A stretch of DNA of 47,915 bases, from the NCBI GenBank assembly GCA_902806415.1, contig CADCWN010000312.1, positions 1 to 47,915 of the forward strand, in the 5' to 3' direction. The DNA comes from an uncultured Thermomicrobiales bacterium (GTDB lineage Bacteria > Chloroflexota > Chloroflexia > Thermomicrobiales > CADCWN01). This document shows positions 27,001 through 34,475 of this stretch, piece by piece. The notes beneath the pieces were generated by a model. That model ran no database searches and was not told the origin of the DNA. It worked only from the letters and a program-made list of their open reading frames with translations. Numbering within the stretch: the stretch's first letter is position 1; each line of letters begins with the position of its first letter. A program made the position numbers and the translations under genes.

Positions 27001-27126
27001 GGTGCCGCGCCGGATGGCGGTTGGGGTGGTGCCGAGGGCTGGGATCAGCCCGCCACGCGCGCCTGGTTCGCGCAACTGCTCTGGCGGGCGCTGGCGGCGC
27101 ACTGGGGCGAGCCCCGCGAGACGTGA
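24079..27126 (+). pseudogene. Large modular surface protein (MBG repeats, InlB-like repeat, SLH), split by two frameshifts
   Basis: The reading starts at ATG 24079 (GGAAGGGGAGGG upstream) with a signal-peptide helix (FVYFVAILLGGTVVALTMA). At an eight-C tract (24236-24243) the frame must change: protein-like sequence continues in another frame as VLDFGQVPLYSTVSLPLSF, an ASH-like domain. MBG/YDG-type Ig repeats follow (for example ITFTAPTAKTYGDAPF). Near 25535-25545 a second shift is needed to join to TPGGLTATNYRLDF. The last part holds more MBG repeats, a Pro/Ser-rich linker (about 26170-26310), an InlB-B-like repeat (LTLTTTGAGTATP) and SLH repeats (GIIRGYGDGCFGPNDPILRA). It probably is, or was, anchored to the cell wall. 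Whether this is decay, phase variation or sequence error is open. Confidence 0.7.
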
Positions 27127-27149
27127 GGCTCTCGCGCCACCGGCTGGGG

Positions 27150-28253
27150 TCAAGCCGCCGGAGGTGCCACCACGATCCGGCGCTCCGTGGCCTCGGGGGC
27201 GAGGAAGGTCAGCAAACGTTCGCCCTCTTCCTCCATCTCCGCCGGGAACGGTTCCGGCTGCGGGGCGAATGGCTGGAGGGTGAGCGTGGCGACCGCACCC
27301 TCCCGGCTCTGCGACCAGACGCCCGCCACCTTGCCGTCGATCAGGTAGCTGGACAGCACGGTGCCGTTGGCGATCGGGGTCAGCCGCGCCTGGTATTCAG
27401 CGGGGAAGATCCGCGCGCGGTCGCGATGGGAGATCACCGCAGCGTCCCACTTCGCCAGGAAACGCACCGGCAGCGACCTGTCATCGTCGATGATCGGGCC
27501 TTGTGGCAGATCGAGGAGTTCTCGCCCCTGCGCATCGGTGAAGCGGCGTAGCGGCGCGAGCGCGGCCAGCGCCGGGTCAATCTGCCGGAAGCGCAGGTAG
27601 GTGAAGTGCGCGATGTCCTCGCGGGTCGCCGGGCCGTAGGCGGTGAGATAGCGCCGCACCAGGAGGGCCGTCGCGGCGGGAGCCTCCGGCAATGGCCCCG
27701 GCCAGGCGACCAGCGACGGCTTGCCGTGCTGCCGCCAATAGCCCGACGGCGGGACGTGGACCAGCGGGAGAATGGTCCTGGCATAGTCCAGCAGGAGGGG
27801 ATCGGGGATCGCTCCGCGCGCCAGTTCGCGGGCTTTCGCCCGGATCGCGTCGGTCGAGCGCGGCTCAGCGATGAAGGCGGCGAGCGCGGTTGCGATCTCC
27901 TCCTCGTGCGGCGTGGCGGCGCGTGCGCGCGTGCGCATCGCTGCGCGGGCCTGCGGGTGCCAGGCCGCGGCGAAGGCCGCGTAATCGGACGCCGCGACCA
28001 GATGGAGGGTGCCGCGCATCAGGGTCGCCTTCACCACCGTGCGGTCGCGCAGCGCGGCCTCGAGATCGGCCTGTTGGAAGCCGTCGAGCCGGGCGTGGAG
28101 GGCGATATGGGGCGATGGCGAGTATTGTGCCTGGAGCGCTCCGAGGTGCCGGATCGCCTCGGCGACGGGCAGGGAGCGCCGTTCCAGCAGCAGTTGCCGG
28201 GCGAGGAATGAGGCGGTCAACGTCCGCTCGCTCAACACCCGCACCGTTGTCAC
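27150..28253 (-). CDS. Winged helix DNA-binding domain protein (AlkZ/YcaQ-like family)
   Basis: A 367-residue protein. The N-terminal LLLERRSLPVAEAIRHLGALQAQ ('G-x-L-Q-A-Q') and KATLMRGTLHLV ('M-R-G-T-L-H') blocks define the HTH_42/AlkZ-like family. YLTAYGPATREDIAHFTYL is the next conserved helix-turn-helix region. AlkZ and YcaQ relatives are DNA glycosylases for crosslinks or alkylated bases; many family members are uncharacterised. The catalytic 'Q-x-Q' of this group would correspond to LQAQ (about 40-43). A DNA-repair role is inferred from the family. It converges with the surface protein gene, 23 bases apart. Confidence 0.85.
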   Translation of the reverse strand: MTTVRVLSERTLTASFLARQLLLERRSLPVAEAIRHLGALQAQYSPSPHIALHARLDGFQQADLEAALRDRTVVKATLMRGTLHLVAASDYAAFAAAWHPQARAAMRTRARAATPHEEEIATALAAFIAEPRSTDAIRAKARELARGAIPDPLLLDYARTILPLVHVPPSGYWRQHGKPSLVAWPGPLPEAPAATALLVRRYLTAYGPATREDIAHFTYLRFRQIDPALAALAPLRRFTDAQGRELLDLPQGPIIDDDRSLPVRFLAKWDAAVISHRDRARIFPAEYQARLTPIANGTVLSSYLIDGKVAGVWSQSREGAVATLTLQPFAPQPEPFPAEMEEEGERLLTFLAPEATERRIVVAPPAA

Positions 28254-28261
28254 CGCCTCCT

Positions 28262-28371
28262 ATGGTAGTCGTGAGTCGTGAGTCGTGAGTCGGTAATGGC
28301 TGGACGGTGGTGTTGCGGTACTATGCTGACAAGCGGATCTCTACTCACGACTCACGACTCACGACTACCAT
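28262..28371. repeat. Inverted repeat built of tandem GTCGTGA heptamers
   Basis: A 29-bp perfect inverted repeat (28262-28290 and 28343-28371) with 52 bases between. Each arm is three tandem copies of the seven-base unit GTCGTGA plus ATGGTA at the outer end. It fills the spacer between two same-strand genes. A sister element with GTCGTCA units lies at 38548-38647. Confidence 0.85.
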
Positions 28372-28386
28372 GCCGCCAGGCTCCCC

Positions 28387-30027
28387 TCACGCCTGCCCGC
28401 CGTTGATGACCGGTGCGGGCGCGCCGGGTGCGACGCGCACGCGCTTGGTGGCCCAGCCGCTGGCACCGTCCGGGAGCGGCGGGGCGGGGCGGTCGGTCTG
28501 GACTTTGCCGGTGCCGTCGGTCGCGCGCACCATCAGTTGGCGCTCGCCCTCGGCCAGGTCGATCGTGGCGCTCCAGAGAACCCAGGTGTAGGGGCCGAGC
28601 GGGCGGCGAATCTGGCCCTCCTGCCAGGTCGCGCCGCCATCCGCGCTGACCTCGATCTTCGCCGTGCCGCGCGCCCCGGCGAAGGCGACGCCGCCGATCT
28701 GGGCCGGGCCGGTCGGCAGGAGATCGAAGTTGCGGGGGAAGTCGATCCGTGACATCGTCTTGATCGTCGCCACGTCGCTCCAGCCCTGCCCCTGCCAGTA
28801 CCCCTTGAAGTCGGTCGCGATCACGTCGATCTTCGTGATCCATTTCACGTTCTTCATTCCGTAAATATCCGGCACCAACAGGCGTAGCGGGAAGCCGTTG
28901 GTGTCGGGCAGCGGCACGCCATTCATCTCGTAGACGGCGATCACGTCGCCGTTCAGCGCCTTGTCGATCGGCATACTTTCCGTGTAGCCATCGCGCGCGC
29001 TCATCGCCAGATCGACCGCGCCGGCCTTGACCCCGGCGCGCTCCAGCAGATCTTTCAGACGCACGCCCTTCCAGGTGGCGTTGGAGATCAGGTCGCCGCC
29101 GATCTCGTTGCTGATGCAGCAGAGGGTGCGGGTCTCGGTCACGGCGGGGAGATCGCGGATTTCGGCGAGGGTCAGGCTGTAAGGGCGCTCGACCATCCCG
29201 CCGACCTGGAGGCTCCAGCCCTCCTCCGCAACCTTCGGATCGACGAAGTTCTTCGAGACGTGGTAAAAATCACTGTTCGGGGTGATCTCGGGCGGCAGGC
29301 CGTTGTTGCCCACGCGCCCGCCGCCGTTCGCCTTCACCTTCGCCGCCCCACCGGGGGTGCGCGTCATCCCGAAGACTGCGCCCGACCCGACCACGAACGC
29401 CGCGAAGCCGAAGCCGAAGCGCGCGATCAATTGGCGGCGGGTGAGCGGCGCGGCCCGCCTGGCCGACACCGCCGGGGCGGGCGACATCAGCAACTGGTAG
29501 AAGAAGGCGAGCGCGGCACCGTAGCTGATTGCTTCGAGGGCCAGCGCGCCGGCGGTCAGGCCGAGCCCGCCGATCAGTCGCACGCCGAAGACGCCGACGC
29601 CGAGGAGGCCGAAGCCGAGGACTTCGACGAAGATGAACAGGAGCAGGGCGTAGAAGAGCCCCCCGGTCGTCGTCGGGTTCCAGAGCGATGGGAAGCGCCG
29701 ATCCGGGCGCGTCTCGCCGGGCAACGTCTCCGCGCAACTCGCCCAGAGGAGCCCGAGCAACCCGCAGACCACGACCTGCCCGATCGTCGCGCCGACCAGG
29801 AGGATCTGCTTGGCGTTGCTGCCGAACGTCTCCACCACGGCGGAAAAGGCGGCGAGCGGCAGCAGGGCGATGACCCGGTAACCGAAAAGCTCGGGCAAGG
29901 AAAAGGTGTTGAACGCCCGCGCGATCACGAACATGATCGCGGTGAATATCCCACCGGCCACCAGCCCGGCCAGGAAACCGGCCCGATGATGTCGCTGGAG
30001 TCGGCCGGTTCGTGTCGTTGCCATCAT
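28387..30027 (-). CDS. Membrane-anchored molybdopterin oxidoreductase (sulfite oxidase family) with internal twin-arginine motif
   Basis: A 546-residue protein. About four hydrophobic helices occupy residues 17-181. A cytoplasmic-type basic loop then contains LTRRQLIARFGFG (about 195-207), directly followed by another hydrophobic stretch (FAAFVVGSGAVFGM). This looks like an internal Tat signal. The molybdopterin domain follows: TLCCISNEIGGDL holds the likely Mo-ligand cysteine (303 or 304), and FPLRLLVPDIYGMKNVKWI is a strong SUOX-fold signature. The end (EVSADGGATWQEGQI) is the Ig-like Mo-co dimerisation domain. It probably oxidises or reduces a small sulfur compound or N/S-oxide outside the membrane. 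Starts ATG 30027 or 30024 both follow AGAAGGAAG. Confidence 0.9.
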   Translation of the reverse strand: MMATTRTGRLQRHHRAGFLAGLVAGGIFTAIMFVIARAFNTFSLPELFGYRVIALLPLAAFSAVVETFGSNAKQILLVGATIGQVVVCGLLGLLWASCAETLPGETRPDRRFPSLWNPTTTGGLFYALLLFIFVEVLGFGLLGVGVFGVRLIGGLGLTAGALALEAISYGAALAFFYQLLMSPAPAVSARRAAPLTRRQLIARFGFGFAAFVVGSGAVFGMTRTPGGAAKVKANGGGRVGNNGLPPEITPNSDFYHVSKNFVDPKVAEEGWSLQVGGMVERPYSLTLAEIRDLPAVTETRTLCCISNEIGGDLISNATWKGVRLKDLLERAGVKAGAVDLAMSARDGYTESMPIDKALNGDVIAVYEMNGVPLPDTNGFPLRLLVPDIYGMKNVKWITKIDVIATDFKGYWQGQGWSDVATIKTMSRIDFPRNFDLLPTGPAQIGGVAFAGARGTAKIEVSADGGATWQEGQIRRPLGPYTWVLWSATIDLAEGERQLMVRATDGTGKVQTDRPAPPLPDGASGWATKRVRVAPGAPAPVINGGQA

Positions 30028-30272
30028 TGTCTTCCTTCTGGCGCGGGGTGGACAATCGCGGAGCGGGGCACTGCGCCATCTTGCGTGGAGTGGGACTGCG
30101 GCGGCTATGAGCGTCCTCGCGAGGGGTCATGTAGCAGGGTGCAACCCGAGTTCCCTGATCGATCAATGCTACGTCGTGCGTGGTCAGAACGATCAGCAGT
30201 TTCACTACTCCCCTTCACTACTCCCCAATCAATGGTACGCTCCCCACAGACCTATTTGCCATCCCACGCTGG

Positions 30273-32390
30273 TCAGCGTCTCTCCGACCATTCGCGGAGG
30301 AACGCGACCGTCTGTTCCAGCATGTCGAGTTGCGCGGGATCACGCTTGCCGATGTCGAGGTAATGTTCCAACTCGGGGTAGAGCAGCAACCGGTGGGGGA
30401 TCGCCGCCCGCGCCAACCCATCGGCGGCGAGTCGGCTCTGCGCGGGCGGCACGATGATGTCTTGCTCGGCGTGGACGAGCAGGGTGGGCGGCAGGCTCGC
30501 CGGGCCGAGCGCGTAGCGCGGGCTGAGGCGCAGGTAAAATTCGGGGCGGGTGTCGGGTCGCCCGAACGCCACCAGCAAGTATTCCAGCTGCGAGATGCCG
30601 GGATCGATGATGACATCGCCCTCCTCCCAGGAGCGCCGGAAGGCGTAGAGGTCGAACAGCCCTCCATACTGGACCGCAGCGCGCACCCTGGGAGCCCGCG
30701 GCGATCCGGCGAGATCCCGCGCCAGCAGGTAGGTGTAGACCGTCGAGACGCTGCCCCCGGCGAGCGCGACCCTGCCCCCGTCCCCGCGCGCCGACAATCG
30801 CTCGGCGGCGGTCAGGTTCAGCAGGAGGCGCAGATCGTCCATATCCCCGTCGAGGTCGAGCAACCGGCGCGGGAAGTAGCTGACGACGACGAACCCGCGC
30901 GCCGCCAGCGGGGCCGACACCCCCTCCCAGGAGGCCGCCTCGCCGGGGTAGATGATCAGCAGGATCGGGAACGGCCCCGAACCGAGATCGGTGGGCGGCT
31001 CGTGGATCAGGCCACCGTCGAGCGTCTTGCCACGGTTGGCGAAGGTGAATGGTCGCCGCAAGGTCGTGCCGGTCGCCAAGCCCTCGATCACCAGTTCCGT
31101 CTGAGCCCCTAATTGCAGCGTGTCGTTCGTCGCCGGATCGTACGCCGGTCGCGGCGCGAGGCGGAAATCGACGCTCCCTGCGGTGCGCCCTGCGCGGACC
31201 GTCGCCACGCGGCCCGCGAGCCCCGCCCGTCCGCCCTGCCGGTGGTCCGGCCCGACGGCGAGCGGCAGGTAATTGCCCCTTGGCACACCCGCGAGCGCAT
31301 AGCGGCCATCGGGCGCGCTCGTCGCGCTGAACGCCCGACCGTTCGCGTCGGCCACCACCACGCTCGCGCCGCCGATCGGTCGCCCGGCCGTGTCGCGCAC
31401 CGTCCCGGCCAGCGCTCCCGACGGGCGAGTGATCGTGCGTTCGTCCCCGAACGCGCCACGCCAGAAGTCTAGCGCTCGCCCCTCGACGGTATTCCGCAGG
31501 AAGACAACCTCCAGATCCTCGCTCGTCGCGCCGTAGAGAAGCGCCAGCGCGAGAGTGACCAGCACCAGCCAGCCGACGCCGCACCCGACGGTGAGGAGGG
31601 CCGCGCGCGGCCCTCGCCCGCGCTGACCGACCAGTGCTAGCCCGAGGCCGAGCGCGAGCGGCAACGCGAACCAGGGCGCGATCGCGGCCCGCAGGGCCAG
31701 CCCGATCACCAGGCCGAGCATGGCGGCCACCACACCCCAGCGCAGGCACCACGCGCCGGGCCAACCCTGGCGACCGCCGTTGCACCGTCGCCCGAGGACG
31801 GCGAGCACCAACGCGCCGAGCCCGAGGGCCGAGGCGAGCCCGAGGAGAAGTTGCAGGCGTGGCAGGAGCGTTTCAGTGGTCGTCGGCGGGGTGGGGAAGC
31901 TGATCTGCCGCGCCGTCTGCGCCCAGACCCAGGCCGCGCCCACGCCGCACAGCGTCGCGAGATCGAGCGCCCCGCCCCGCCCCTCGACTCGCCCGCGCGC
32001 GGCGGGGAAGGCGGCGGCGAGTGCCACCAGCCCCAGCGCCAGCGGCCCACCGAAGCGCCCGAGGGCCGGGCTGACCCACTCCGCCACCGGAGGGGGCAGG
32101 AGCGCGCCCAGCGACAGCGCCGCGACGACTGCCAGCCCGATCGCCCCGCCACCCGCCACCCGGAGCGCCCGCGCGGCAACTGCCCAACTCTGCGCGTCGA
32201 GTCGTGGCGCGAGAGCGTGACAGCCGATGCCGCACGCCGCCAGAATCGGCGCGAAGAACGCCGCCGCGTCGCTCGCCAGCCGCCAGAGGGCGAGCCCGCC
32301 CGCGAGAAGCGCCAACCCGAGCGCCCCGCCGATCAGCCACCTCGCCCAGCCCCAACGCCCGTCTATCCGCTCATCCATTACTCCACTCAC
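30273..32390 (-). CDS. Membrane protein fused to a CarboxypepD_reg-like domain and an alpha/beta-hydrolase
   Basis: A 705-residue protein with three parts. Residues 15-290 hold about eight hydrophobic helices. Residues 325-410 (GALAGTVRDTAGRPIGGASV ... APDGRYALAGVPRGNYL) form a carboxypeptidase-regulatory-like beta-sandwich. Residues 430-705 are a dienelactone-hydrolase/BAAT-like alpha/beta-hydrolase, with nucleophile motif GGSVS (Ser547), probable acid Asp644 (AEQDIIVPP) and His676 (ELEHYLD). The hydrolase is probably outside the membrane. GTG 32390 follows GAGGAGG by one base; ATG 32378 is an alternative. It starts seven bases after the BNR-repeat gene ends, so they form an operon. The substrate is unknown. 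Confidence 0.8.
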   Translation of the reverse strand: MSGVMDERIDGRWGWARWLIGGALGLALLAGGLALWRLASDAAAFFAPILAACGIGCHALAPRLDAQSWAVAARALRVAGGGAIGLAVVAALSLGALLPPPVAEWVSPALGRFGGPLALGLVALAAAFPAARGRVEGRGGALDLATLCGVGAAWVWAQTARQISFPTPPTTTETLLPRLQLLLGLASALGLGALVLAVLGRRCNGGRQGWPGAWCLRWGVVAAMLGLVIGLALRAAIAPWFALPLALGLGLALVGQRGRGPRAALLTVGCGVGWLVLVTLALALLYGATSEDLEVVFLRNTVEGRALDFWRGAFGDERTITRPSGALAGTVRDTAGRPIGGASVVVADANGRAFSATSAPDGRYALAGVPRGNYLPLAVGPDHRQGGRAGLAGRVATVRAGRTAGSVDFRLAPRPAYDPATNDTLQLGAQTELVIEGLATGTTLRRPFTFANRGKTLDGGLIHEPPTDLGSGPFPILLIIYPGEAASWEGVSAPLAARGFVVVSYFPRRLLDLDGDMDDLRLLLNLTAAERLSARGDGGRVALAGGSVSTVYTYLLARDLAGSPRAPRVRAAVQYGGLFDLYAFRRSWEEGDVIIDPGISQLEYLLVAFGRPDTRPEFYLRLSPRYALGPASLPPTLLVHAEQDIIVPPAQSRLAADGLARAAIPHRLLLYPELEHYLDIGKRDPAQLDMLEQTVAFLREWSERR

Positions 32391-32396
32391 GCCTCC

Positions 32397-33428
32397 TCAC
32401 CGCTCCACCAGCGGCAGCATGCACCAGACCTGGCCCAGATCCTCCGCCACCTGGGTCCAACCCTCCCCGCGGTCGCGCGAGACGTAGACGCGACCGTCCC
32501 AGGTGCCGAGCCAGAGGGTGTGCGCGTCGTCCGAGTCGACGGCGAGGGCGCTGATCAGCCCGTCGAAGCTGTCCGGCAGGCCATGCCGTTCGCCGAGGTG
32601 GTACCAGGTCGCGCCGTCGTCGTCGCTGCGGAAGAGGCCGCTGCGCGCGCCATCCGGCTCCTCGTCCCAGCCCCAGAGATCGACCTCCGCCGGGCCGGCC
32701 AGGAGGATCGGTCGCTCCTCGGCCCCGTCCGGCGCGAGGGCAAGCAGGGCTCGCGTGTAGCCCGCGCCGGTATCGAACCCCCGGTCTGCCCACGACTCGC
32801 CGCCGTCCACGCTGCGGTAGACGCCGGTGTCGGTCGCGGCGAAGAGGGTCTCTGGTTCCAGTGGGTGCGGCACTAGGGCGTGGATCGCCAGGCTCGGCAG
32901 CCCGGCGACCCGTGCGCGCCAACTGTCGCCGCCGTCGTCGCTGCGCCAGACCCCGCCGATCTCGACGCCAGCGTAGACCGTTTCCGGCGCGCGCGGGTCC
33001 GAGGCGAAGGCGGCGATCCGCGCCACCGGGATCGTCTCGATCGGCGTATCCCCCGGTAGGTGCCAGGCCGCGCGCTCCTCGGCGGTGCCGGGTCCGGCCA
33101 ACCCGCGCCAGGTCAGGCCACCGTCGTCGCTCCGCCAGACTGCCGCCGGTTGCGTCCCGGCGAAGAAGCGTGCGGGGTCGCGTGGGTCGGCGGCGATGGC
33201 GCGCACCATCTGTTCGAGGACAACGGTCCAGGTCGTGCCGCCATCGGTCGAGCGCAGCAGGCCGACATCGGTCCCGACGAGCAGCGCCCCCGCGCTCGCC
33301 ACATTGGCGAGTGCGTAGACCCGCCGACCCCACCACGCTTCGTCGGTTCGCTCCCAGACTTCCCAGCCGAATGGCTGTTCCTGGAGCGCCACCAGCCCTT
33401 GTGTCCCCCCGATCAGGATCGCAACCAT
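32397..33428 (-). CDS. BNR/Asp-box repeat beta-propeller protein
   Basis: A 343-residue protein with repeated Asp-boxes: RSTDGGTTW, RSDDGGLTW, RSDDGGDSW, RSVDGGESW, RSDDDGATW and SRDRGEGW. This is the hallmark of sialidase-like/VPS10-like beta-propellers. There is no signal peptide, so it is probably cytoplasmic unless it uses an unusual export. No sialidase catalytic residues can be assigned. ATG 33428 has GAGGGGAGA upstream. It probably forms an operon with the membrane hydrolase gene downstream and a possible 47-residue ORF upstream, which overlaps its start. Confidence 0.85.
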   Translation of the reverse strand: MVAILIGGTQGLVALQEQPFGWEVWERTDEAWWGRRVYALANVASAGALLVGTDVGLLRSTDGGTTWTVVLEQMVRAIAADPRDPARFFAGTQPAAVWRSDDGGLTWRGLAGPGTAEERAAWHLPGDTPIETIPVARIAAFASDPRAPETVYAGVEIGGVWRSDDGGDSWRARVAGLPSLAIHALVPHPLEPETLFAATDTGVYRSVDGGESWADRGFDTGAGYTRALLALAPDGAEERPILLAGPAEVDLWGWDEEPDGARSGLFRSDDDGATWYHLGERHGLPDSFDGLISALAVDSDDAHTLWLGTWDGRVYVSRDRGEGWTQVAEDLGQVWCMLPLVER

Positions 33429-33556
33429 TGTCTCCCCTCGCGGTAGCGCGGCGGCGCTGCCCCGCGCCGCTCGGTCAGGTTCGGCATCCCAGTGGGCGCG
33501 GCCCTATCCAGCGCGGCCAGGGTGCGCGAGTTGGGGCGTAACGTCCTCGTGCTCAT
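33413..33556 (-). CDS. Possible 47-residue leader protein overlapping the BNR gene start
   Basis: The ORF MSTRTLRPNSRTLAALDR... starts at ATG 33556 with an excellent ribosome binding site (AAAAGGAGCGGGC) and ends at 33413, 16 bases inside the BNR gene. The product is basic and has no recognised domain. It may be a translationally coupled small protein. The strong start site is the main evidence; codon use alone would not convince. Confidence 0.35.
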   Translation of the reverse strand: MSTRTLRPNSRTLAALDRAAPTGMPNLTERRGAAPPRYREGRQWLRS

Positions 33557-33785
33557 GCCCGCTCCTTTTGTCGTGGCGATTATCGAGAATGGCGATACCG
33601 CGCCGCAAGGCCGGGACGACGCATCAGACAAGCACTCGGCGTGACGGCGTACTCCGCTGCCGCTCCGGCGATAAAGGGTTGCGGCGCGAGGAGTTGGCAC
33701 GGCGCGTGCGTCTCTCCAATAGTGCGCGGGCGACGCGCGCGACACGCTACCGTCGTCGCGATCATAGCAGGAAGGAGTGCCCACC

Positions 33786-34196
33786 ATGTTCGACGCAACG
33801 ATCGAGGACCATGGCTTACTCCCGCAGATCCGCGAAGGGATGAACGTCCGCGATAGCGGGGGCGACGAGATCGGCACCGTCAAGCGGGTGCAGATGGGCG
33901 GCGGCAACGATCCGGTCGATGCCGAGCGCCAGAGCCGCGAGGCGGCCGGCCCCGCCGATGGTCGGGATGCCCACGATGCGACGTTGGCAGGCGATTTCAT
34001 CTCCACCTTCTCCGCCGGGAACGACAATTTGCCCGACGAGGCCCGCCAGAATCTGGAGCGCAAAGGCTATATCGAGATCGACAGCCGTGGCCTGTTCAGC
34101 GCCAACCGTTACGCGGCCGCCGACCAGATCGCCAGCGTGGATGGCGATGCGGTCACGCTGAACGTCTCCGGCGATTCCCTGACGAAGTCGCGCTAG
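33786..34196 (+). CDS. Small soluble protein, PRC-barrel/DUF2171-like
   Basis: A 136-residue acidic protein. REGMNVRDSGGDEIGTVKRV resembles the 'G-M-x-V-x-D-x-x-G-x-x-I-G-x-V' start of PRC-barrel/DUF2171 proteins, often found in stress-related or soil-adapted bacteria. YIEIDSRGLFSANRYAAADQ and the final DGDAVTLNVS fit the second half of the barrel. The middle (about 38-75) is a hydrophilic insertion. ATG 33786 follows GGAAGGAG by eight bases; GTG 33777 overlaps that site. The function is not known. Confidence 0.7.
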   Translation: MFDATIEDHGLLPQIREGMNVRDSGGDEIGTVKRVQMGGGNDPVDAERQSREAAGPADGRDAHDATLAGDFISTFSAGNDNLPDEARQNLERKGYIEIDSRGLFSANRYAAADQIASVDGDAVTLNVSGDSLTKSR

Positions 34197-34261
34197 CCGG
34201 GAGTTTCGGCCCGTCGGACGTGTTGATGCCCCGTATTCACTTGGCGATTAACAGCATCGGC

Positions 34262-34301
34262 GGCGGGGCCGGACGCCTGCTTCGAGTGGCATCCGGCCCC
34301 G
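34262..34301 (+). terminator. Hairpin after the PRC-barrel-like gene
   Basis: GCGGGGCCGGA (34262-34272) pairs with TCCGGCCCCGC (34291-34301). No T-run follows. It lies 66 bases past the stop codon. Confidence 0.45.
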
Positions 34302-34366
34302 CTGTCACAGCTACTGGCCCCGCTCTCACAGCCCAAATCCCCTCGGCAAGACCCCACGCGCAGGTA

Positions 34367-34395
34367 TTGACCGGCCCGCGCGCGGCTGGGATGAT
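34367..34395 (+). promoter_or_regulatory. Predicted promoter of the 561-residue protein gene
   Basis: TTGACC (34367-34372) is followed after 17 bases by GATGAT (34390-34395). The implied transcript start is near 34402, about 75 bases before the preferred ATG 34476 and upstream of a palindromic site. Confidence 0.5.
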
Positions 34396-34444
34396 AGCAT
34401 CGCATTCCTCGCGGTGAGGCGGCTTGCTGATCCGGCTTTACCAT

Positions 34445-34459
34445 GACCAATCTGGTCAA
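34445..34459. promoter_or_regulatory. Palindromic operator-like site TGACCA-N3-TGGTCA
   Basis: TGACCAATCTGGTCA is a perfect six-base dyad with a three-base centre. It lies between the predicted promoter and ATG 34476, where a bound repressor would block transcript elongation. The dyad extends imperfectly (CCATGACCA against TGGTCAATGG). No regulator gene is adjacent. Confidence 0.5.
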
Positions 34460-34475
34460 TGGGGGCAATTGCAAT

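Noticed and set aside
25594-27126. Treating the 3' ORF of the surface protein as an independent gene starting at 25594
   Set aside because: The start falls in the middle of an MBG domain and has no ribosome binding site or signal peptide; it is the continuation of the upstream frame after a shift.
28262-28371. Tandem heptamers considered as a CRISPR-like array
   Set aside because: Units are seven bases without spacers and form a palindrome; no cas genes are near.
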